Positions 57,510 through 64,000 of a DNA stretch of 64,000 nucleotides are shown here, piece by piece. The number at the start of each line of letters is the position of its first letter. Position 1 is the first letter of the stretch. This stretch comes from Oopsacas minuta (lineage: Eukaryota; Porifera; Hexactinellida; Lyssacinosida; Leucopsacidae): positions 62,001 through 126,000 of the forward strand of contig JAKMXF010000144.1 of NCBI GenBank assembly GCA_024704765.1, given 5' to 3'. Both the position numbers and the translations under genes were made by a program. A model generated the notes under the pieces. It worked only from the letters and a program-made list of their open reading frames with translations. It made no database searches and had not been told where the DNA came from.

Positions 57510-58112
57510 TATCTTACCAATTCTACAGAAAGAGAGTAGTCGTCATTAATATGCTCTTAAGTAAAAAAGAAATTCTTCAAACTATCTATGAGCTCACCTG
57601 CTGTTAGCCAAGTAGCCTGGGATTCTTGGACACATTCAAGCTTAAAATATACTGGGCCTATCTGTCGAGGTTATATCCATGAATCTATAAGACCTGAATC
57701 CATACTTACTTCCAGATGCAAAGAGCTCGCAATCACAGCATTTTTTGGCCGCACATCTTGTAAGTTATCATCCTGGCTAGACTGAACAATTCTAATGCAA
57801 TAGGAATGCAATCGCCACTTCCATAATTGTCCAAATTGCTCGCAATTTCCAGTGAATCCATATAATCCATATAATCCATATGATGGAGTTGAAAGACAGT
57901 ACGTATCCAAATAGTAGTCTATCGTGTGGTATAGCTAGACACTACTCTTCAATTACATTATACTCCAGTTGTTATTTGTTTAATACTTATGCAACTAGTT
58001 AAGTCTACTGTAATACCGACGCGTTACTAACACCCAATAATTGTCTGATATTTAAATAGTTCATAAAGTACAACGATATGTGATCGAGACACTACCAAGT
58101 GATACTTATTAA
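57510..58112. other. Intergenic, nothing recognised
   Basis: 603 bases between the four-helix protein start and the 3' end of the cysteine-pair orphan. A short ATCCATATA-type tandem (about 57855-57882) is visible. Short frames here have no domain signal. Confidence 0.45.
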
Positions 58113-59083
58113 TTACATAACTCTACAATTTTTGTAATTGTATGGGCTGTTTTGAAGCGTTGTGACTTTGCAGAAATCAGGACTGTCTTGCAGTTTTGTC
58201 GGTGACATGAACACCTCCCTTTTGAGAGTTTTGAAACTGTCGTCTTCAGCGAAGCTTGCCACTCGCCTATAGAATATTTATTTAAATTAGGGATTGGATT
58301 GAGGGGGGCTAGAGGGAGTACGGTGGGGGGTAACCTCACCTACCTACGTGAATCAGATGGCTTTGTTCTGTGAGCGTAGCATACTGGACAGGGTTTAATT
58401 TTGGAGAGGTGCACGCTCACGTGTCTGTGTAGCCCTGTACCCTCCCGACTCTTTAGCTCTAGATCTGTTCCGCTGACGTAATTGGGACGCGCCGAGGACG
58501 GCTTAGACTTCTTCTGGACCATTTCTCCCTGTGGATTAACCTCCGTCGCGAACGGTGCTTCTCCCGTTAGGTAATCTTTCTTTTGTTTGGGTGAGAAATA
58601 AGGAGAGGCCCTCAGGTCCACATATCTTGACAGACTCTGTTCTGAACGAGAACACGCTCTGTCGAAGGGGGAAAATGCGAATTTGCAGAGCGGACAGGTG
58701 TCCTCCTCTCTTGGTAGAATACATTCCTTATACGATCCCCCTAGCAACGCTATAACTCTAAAACTTGACTGTCTGTCCCTCAATTCGTGTTTCAACAAAA
58801 ACTCTACTTGATCATCACCGATCGTACAGGATAATCTCTGTGAAAATTCTCTGAATAGTACACCCTTACACTCCCGACACAATGAAGTGGTCTGAGCCAT
58901 TGTACCGTAATCTTTCTCTCTACAAAACGCTATTTCTATCTTGAACCGTTTGGGCTGAAAAGTCTCTTCTAAGAGGGAACTTCTCCTCTTACTGTCAGGA
59001 CTATTCACGTAACAAGAAATCTCAAATTCGATTTGATAAGGTTGTGTGTGTCCACTGGCAATACTCTTCTTTCTCTGTAACAT
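58113..59083 (-). CDS. Orphan with three CxxC zinc-binding pairs
   Basis: Exons 59083-58344 and 58266-58113 give 297 aa in frame. The first 60 residues look beta-rich (PYQIEFEISCYVNSPDS, RFKIEIAFCREKDYG). CxxC pairs: SLCRECKGVLF (~76), DTCPLCKFAF (~135) and KPCPVCYAH (~236). Between them are LLKHELRDRQSSFRVIALLG and SLSRYVDLRASPYFS. The tail after the splice has repeated SP sites (FMSPTKLQDSP, TLQNSPYN). The cysteine pairs suggest one or two zinc sites. No named family; possibly a zinc-ribbon-like regulatory protein. It is head-to-head with the RAMAC-like gene, 258 bases apart. Confidence 0.62.
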
Positions 59084-59341
59084 ACTGTATGTAATCTAAG
59101 ATATTATCCATCAGTGGTTTGTCTATTTATACTACAGATTTGTCTGTCTGTTGCTTCTGCCCGCATTCATAATATATAAATATGGTAGACGAAACAAAGA
59201 ATTATATCTACTATTTACCAACAGTGCTAGACTGTCTGTTTCATTTTGTAGTTCGGGGATGACTTGATCTTGTCAGTTGTTTATTTGTTGTGATTATTCA
59301 CTTGTTTACGTTTTTGTTTGTATAATATTATCAGCTGTTAG

Positions 59342-61397
59342 ATGCAGAGTAGATATACAGGTGAGTACAACCATGTACCATTTCTAACACCTTCTCAGGT
59401 ACAAGAGAGACTACAGCAATATGAAATTGAGTTCTCCGATAGGTTAGTTGAAGCGTTTTAATGTGAAATATTCACAGGTGTTAGATTTTGTAACAAGTAA
59501 TGAAATATTGTTGCCAACTTGGTCATGTTCTACATAGCCCCCTGCCCCCCTGGGGGCGAGTAGGAGAACACCATGTACCTCAGTAAAATATATCATAGTG
59601 ACTAGTCCATTTACAAATATTGAAGTTAATTTATTATTTATTATTAACCGCATTCCAGACGTGATTTGCTAAAAATAACTTTTACATATAATAATATATC
59701 ATTTTAGGATTAATTATCAAAAACACTAATAAAAAGCTTCCATTCACAGTCAGGGAGTAGCTAGCATTCCTTTGGGGTGTAAGGTTTACCTATGGGGGGT
59801 CATAGAACACCAAGTTATGCCTATGATTGTTGGAATGAGCGTACATATCTCTTTTATAGATACAGTAAGAAAGACGATTATTACAGATATGCTAACAGAG
59901 TAAAGAAGACACCAGTACCAGTCATAAAGCCATGGCCTCCTAGCTCATATGCAAGATTCAATTACAGGTATTTATCCGTCCCCCCTTCCCCTTCCCCTTC
60001 GAATACTGCCACATAACTGCAACTTTTCACATCTTTTGTGTCTCTAGAAAGGAAGCCATGCTACACCGACACAGAAACGTACAGAAACCCAATAGGAGCA
60101 GGGGGACATACCATAGGAACGTGCATAGCCGATTGGGGAGGCTCGGGAAATCTACACAAGGGAATAAACGTAACTTCCACCATGGATCCTCTCCCTCCTT
60201 TATGTACCCATCTGTGCCCCTATTCCCCGGTGAGGTGTTGGATGTGTATAACTCCCAAGAGGTGTTGATGGGGGCGGAAATAGAACTAGAGGTGTCAGAC
60301 GGTGAGGAGGGGACCAGGGACTTGACAAGAGACAACAGCTCTCCTTGTCCATCTGACGGTAAGCATTATTCATATATGATCTTAAATACCACACGTCTAG
60401 TCAACTCTATGCAATACATTTCTTCGAATAATATTATTGCCACATTAGACATAATATGTATTCTTAGAATTCTAATATATTGTCCTGTCAGCATATTTCA
60501 CCAGAAAGCTCCACTGCCCGCATCAAGTTTACTGCCACATAAATAACTACACGATATATTTACTAATTAACAGGTGATTAGTAGTGACAGACTTCCTTTA
60601 ACACGCTTAATTAACAAATTTACAAGTAGAGTCATATTCCATGAATTGGACGCTTTATATTATGATCATGCCATAAATAATGAGATATGAATTGGCCACC
60701 TGCCTGCATGCTTAGATGGACATCATGTGGAGCTGAAAGAAGTTTCTCATTAACAAGGGCCTTGATAATTATAATGGTTTCTTTCATAGAGCCTGTGGTA
60801 TCAGAGAGTCTCCCCCTTCCCCCCTCTCCCCTCTCCCAGCATTCTTCCTCCTCACATGATAACCAACAAGCCTCTCTGTCTCCCTCCTGTGACCCTCAAC
60901 AGCGGTCGCCTTTCAGTCCTTGTACGCTAACAGGTTCAGACACCCCTGGAGATTCCGCTAAGCCTATCAACACTCGTATCTCCCCTACTCCCTCAGCTTC
61001 CTGCACCCCAGAGTCCGTGTTCCCCTCCTCCGGTCTCAAAACAGACCAACAGGGTACCAAACGAGTCAATCTAGCAAACTTGTCCTCCATCCAATCTGCT
61101 AATGGACGTAAAAAACAAGCCCGTAGCTCTTCCTCAAAACTATTCTCTAATATTCTAGCTAGTACGGACTACTCTCTCGACAGACCGAAGCACAACTTCT
61201 CTCACGGACAGAAGACTTCAGTCTCCGACACAAGACCACTTGACACCCTCCCTGTCTCCATTCCACTCGATAAAGTGAGACTCCCCGCACCTAGGAGCCG
61301 GTCACTCAGCAAGAGACAGAAAAAGGAGCCCATTGCTCCTGTCAGAATAAAACTTAACGGACAAACATGGCAATTGGAATGTGCAAGCAAGATTTAA
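59342..61397 (+). CDS. RAMAC-like protein (RNMT-activating RAM domain) with a long Ser/Pro-rich tail
   Basis: Exons 59342-59360, 59406-59442, 59860-59967, 60048-60358 and 60790-61397 give 360 aa. Exon 2 must start at 59406 (acceptor ACAAG) to avoid an early stop. Residues ~10-45, QQYEIEFSDRYSKKDDYYRY then VKKTPVPVIKPW, align with the RNMT-activating domain of RAMAC (YEEMFASRFTENDKEYQEYL, then PPIVEEW). RAMAC stimulates the cap guanine-N7 methyltransferase. Human RAMAC is only ~118 aa with an Asn/Arg/Gln/Tyr-rich tail; here the tail is ~300 residues, Arg/His/Asn-rich first (HRHRNVQKPNRSRGTYHRN), then Ser/Pro-rich and ending RIKLNGQTWQLECASKI. Assignment rests on this short domain. Confidence 0.52.
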
Positions 61398-61489
61398 TGT
61401 ATAAGTATGGCAGACTAATTAAAGTACATAGTACATAGCAAATGCCGCAGGCATAACATATACGAATACGTATATGTGTGAATATATAA

Positions 61490-61861
61490 TTAATTCATTT
61501 CCTGGATCAATTTCTGGTAGATAGCTATCTCTCTTTTCAGTTTTTCCGCTTCATGTTGTAGTGCCGCCTTCTCTTGTTCTAATCGTGCCACTTGACACCT
61601 ATTCTTATCGCGACACTTTTTAGTGTAAGATCGTGATTTTAGTGTCCGTCTCCACTGTAACAGCATTTGTTCTTCGTTCCAGCTACAACAGGACGCTGTG
61701 ATTAATTTTTTTATTTCGTCTAAACTTGCGTTTTCAAGTTCCCCTTCGGTGATCCCGTACTCCAATGGACATATATCCCCTGGCTGAGGAGACTGACGGA
61801 TGTTGTCCTCTGAAAAAAAGTTGGTCCAATCCATATTCTGTTGTTGATTGTATTGATCCAT
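61490..61861 (-). CDS. Small-Maf-like bZIP with altered basic region
   Basis: 123 aa from the ATG at 61861 (MDQYNQQQNMDWTNFF); an upstream ATG would add a NKQT repeat encoded by the CAAA microsatellite, which is more likely 5' UTR. It has an extended-homology-like region (LENASLDEIKKLITASC) and a basic region QWRRTLKSRSYTKKCRDK aligning with Maf RRTLKNRGYAQSCRFK, then a leucine zipper (VARLEQEKAALQHEAEKLKR). The invariant bZIP asparagine is Ser here (KSRSYT for KNRGYA) and the Ala is Thr; the Cys-Arg pair is kept. There is no long activation domain, as in small Mafs. It is head-to-head with AKT. Confidence 0.75.
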   Translation of the reverse strand: MDQYNQQQNMDWTNFFSEDNIRQSPQPGDICPLEYGITEGELENASLDEIKKLITASCCSWNEEQMLLQWRRTLKSRSYTKKCRDKNRCQVARLEQEKAALQHEAEKLKREIAIYQKLIQEMN

Positions 61862-62613
61862 CTGTTTGTTTGTTTGTTTGTTTGTTTGTTTGTTTATTAT
61901 TTTAACTCTCATTTATATATGTTTTTAATGTTCAGTGTAGGTGACTAATCAAAACAAGTCCCTAACAATTTATTAACAACACAACTGTGTATAGAGCCAG
62001 TTTCCAAGTAAATATTATATATACAATTTTTGTCAGTTGTATTTACACTCGAGCATGTTAGTGTAAATATAAATATAAATACAAATAGATTCCTGTAGTC
62101 TTTCGCGTCATTTCTTGTATACCGCTTTCAGTATATAAATTTAGTAATTATGTTGTCATTGTAGACATTTATAATCTTTGATTTACGTAAACACCAATGC
62201 TTCTTTGGTTTCTGTTTACACATAAGGATGTATGTCTATTCCACCCTTCTGTTCTCCACATTCTTGAATGTTTCCCTAGCAACAGCACCCTTTAAACAGG
62301 GCTAATACTGAACTGGTCTTACTAACCCTTTTCTAACCCTGTAAAAATGGCCCAGGTGACCCATAGTCTCTGATTAAGATCCTAGATTGGTTCGCTCCCC
62401 CCTAACCACCTGGACGCCTCCTACATATATGAATATGAAATCGTGGCATCATTTTGTGATATCCAAATTCTCCATTCCATATACCACTAATCGTATCCAA
62501 GTTTAGTAATATAATATTCACTGGGTGGTTACATGATACCATCCTAGTTAGGCTTACTTCTATGGCATAGTTCCTATAATTAGTTCCAGTTTGAAATTAA
62601 GTAGATTTTAGCA
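61862..62613. other. Head-to-head intergenic region between Maf-like bZIP and AKT
   Basis: 752 bases that should hold the promoters of both genes. A TTTG microsatellite runs 61862-61896. No ORF recognised; no promoter element could be assigned with confidence. Confidence 0.45.
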
Positions 62614-64000
62614 ATGGCGAGTTTGAACGGTAAGCAGATAGCTAATCTCAAAATGGAGAAAATCGCGAAAGAAGGGAAGGTGTTGAAAAGAGGTTAGTTC
62701 CATATGTAACTATAGAAATTATGATATGACTTAATTAACACCTTTGTAACTTATGTAGGGGAACATATACACACCTGGCGCCCTAGGTATTTCATCTTGT
62801 TTGAAGATGGTACACTCGTAGGGTACAAAACTAAACCAGCAAACCCTGGAGCAGATTTCTTAAATATTTTCTCTGTAAAAGGTATGCGATTAAACCTGAA
62901 ATATGATTGGTTGATTGCTCTGTATTTGTTATAGGCTCTCAGATCACCAAAAAGAACTTTTCTGGGAAGCCAGGATTCACTCTAAGGTCAGTTATGCACA
63001 CCCAGGGGGGGACGGGGCGCTTAAGAGGTGTTAAGAGGAAGGCAGATATGATAATCAGCTGTTTATAGGTGTCTACAGATAGATGCATATGTTGATAGGA
63101 ACTTCCAGCTTGAGGAAGATTCCGACAGGTTAGTTGCATTGGTCTTTTATATATGAGAGGAGAGTACGATCTTGACCGGAAGGGGCTTTCACACCTTATT
63201 CGTATTAATATGTGTAATAACTTAGAGATGAATGGTGCATGCAGATAGAGAGAATTGGCTCAAAAGTGTCCGCACAGGCCCGCATTGCTGACACAACTAA
63301 TCCAGACGACATGTCACAATTTACTGATCCTTCAAAAACCAAATCTAAGATAGTAAGTATATTACATCATACATTATTTTTGCTGCGTATGTTTTGTATA
63401 ATAATAATTATTCATATATCTGTTCTGATTAATAATAATAATAGTAATTATGTCAGCTATTTGCAATCGTTTTCAAAATGTATCCCTATATTCTGCTAGA
63501 TAATATTATCAACTTGTATATACATCACAGCCACTTTATGCCACATATATGACCCTCTCTCCCTCTCTCCCTCTCTCTAGACTTTAGAGGACTTCGAGTT
63601 ATTGAAAGTGCTCGGTAAAGGAACATTTGGGACTGTAAGTCTGATTTGTACTAAAAGTAGCTTATTTTTAATTCAGTTTGTTATAGGTTATGTTAAGCAA
63701 AGAGAAATCTTCTGGAGAGATATTTGCTATAAAAGTCATCTCCAAGGAAATGATTATTGAAAAGGTAACCAACAGTGACACATTGTGTACCCTCCCATAA
63801 TTATTGACGACATAATTTGTCCACTAGGGGTCTCAAAAAGTGGTACCATCGGGTGTCTAGTCATCCTAGCCTATTTGCCTCCTATATATGCTTACCCCTG
63901 TTTATTTGGCGCGTAAAAACTTCTAAGCAAAATTTCAATGAGTAGGTATATTTAGGCGCGCAATTGCGGGGGTGAGACACCTCTAGATAGTAACATTCTA
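62614..64000 (+). CDS. AKT: AKT/PKB serine-threonine kinase, 5' part (runs off the right edge)
   Basis: Seven exons seen: 62614-62692, 62759-62881, 62935-62986, 63069-63128, 63226-63352, 63581-63634 and 63687-63764 (191 codons, in frame). The PH domain has [20 protein letters not shown], matching human [20 protein letters not shown] (PIP3-binding Lys and Arg positions kept), [10 protein letters not shown] and the end [11 protein letters not shown] linker ([18 protein letters not shown]) leads to the kinase start [20 protein letters not shown], then [13 protein letters not shown] with the ATP-lysine. AKT is recruited to the membrane by PIP3 and activated by PDK1 and TORC2. The catalytic lobe and hydrophobic motif are outside the window. 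Confidence 0.93.

Noticed and set aside
60690-60780. A peptide (SCGAERSFSLTRALI) resembling the hAT transposase dimerisation motif in the RAMAC-like intron.
   Set aside because: Only about 15 residues match and no other transposase sequence adjoins; likely coincidence.
61862-61912. Extended start for the Maf-like bZIP including NKQTNKQT repeats.
   Set aside because: Repeat-derived and absent from Maf proteins; the ATG at 61861 is preferred.

Overview
This is a eukaryotic, almost certainly metazoan, nuclear window. It is AT-rich and very gene-dense (about 36 genes in 64 kb), with short GT-AG introns of often 40-90 bases, many single-exon genes and many head-to-head pairs. Animal-type genes include JNK with a TPY loop, AKT, epsin, ARID1/BAF250, heparan sulfate 3-O-sulfotransferase-like enzymes, GSAP, PTTG1IP and a DNAH5/8-type axonemal dynein. 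Compactness plus coiled-coil/NHL genes suggest an early-branching animal, most likely a demosponge (Amphimedon/Haliclona-like). That placement is an inference; no taxonomic search was run.

Layout. 1-17 kb: ARID1 (minus, running off the left edge), a short LONRF-like RING-LON protein, PTTG1IP, VMA21, a Rubicon-homology zinc protein, DCAF6, an orphan PPxY membrane protein and two 3-O-sulfotransferase-like genes. Two intronless coiled-coil/NHL genes lie inside introns of the Rubicon-homology gene and of DCAF6, each antisense to its host. 17-29.6 kb: UTP25, a PTB adaptor, GSAP, a small tyrosine-motif membrane protein, an LRPAP1/RAP-like chaperone, CDK11, a LisH protein and an NKRF-like protein. 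29.9-44.9 kb: a complete ten-exon axonemal dynein heavy chain whose last intron holds a TA-flanked inverted-repeat element. 45-56 kb: VPS37, PEBP, SERF, RRP36, two orphans, a dsRBD-MBF1 fusion, a complete JNK, prefoldin 6 and a complete epsin. 56-64 kb: UPF0488 (C8orf33-like), a four-helix membrane protein, a cysteine-pair orphan, a RAMAC-like protein, a small-Maf-like bZIP and the 5' part of AKT.

Exon chains were checked by summing exon lengths. Dynein (4597 aa), JNK (377), epsin (601), DCAF6 (564), LONRF-like (329), Rubicon-homology (313), PTB adaptor (329), CDK11 (546), VPS37 (199), PEBP (184), RAMAC-like (360), RAP-like (244) and others all close in frame. In contrast ARID1 and both NHL genes each contain one apparent -1 frame break.

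Most promising observations: the two antisense intron-nested NHL genes and their frame breaks; the dsRBD-MBF1 fusion; the 3-O-sulfotransferase copy without the catalytic Glu/His; the Maf-like bZIP with the invariant Asn replaced by Ser; the extended RAMAC-like protein; and the tyrosine-motif micro-receptor. I found no CRISPR array, rRNA, tRNA or recognisable virus.
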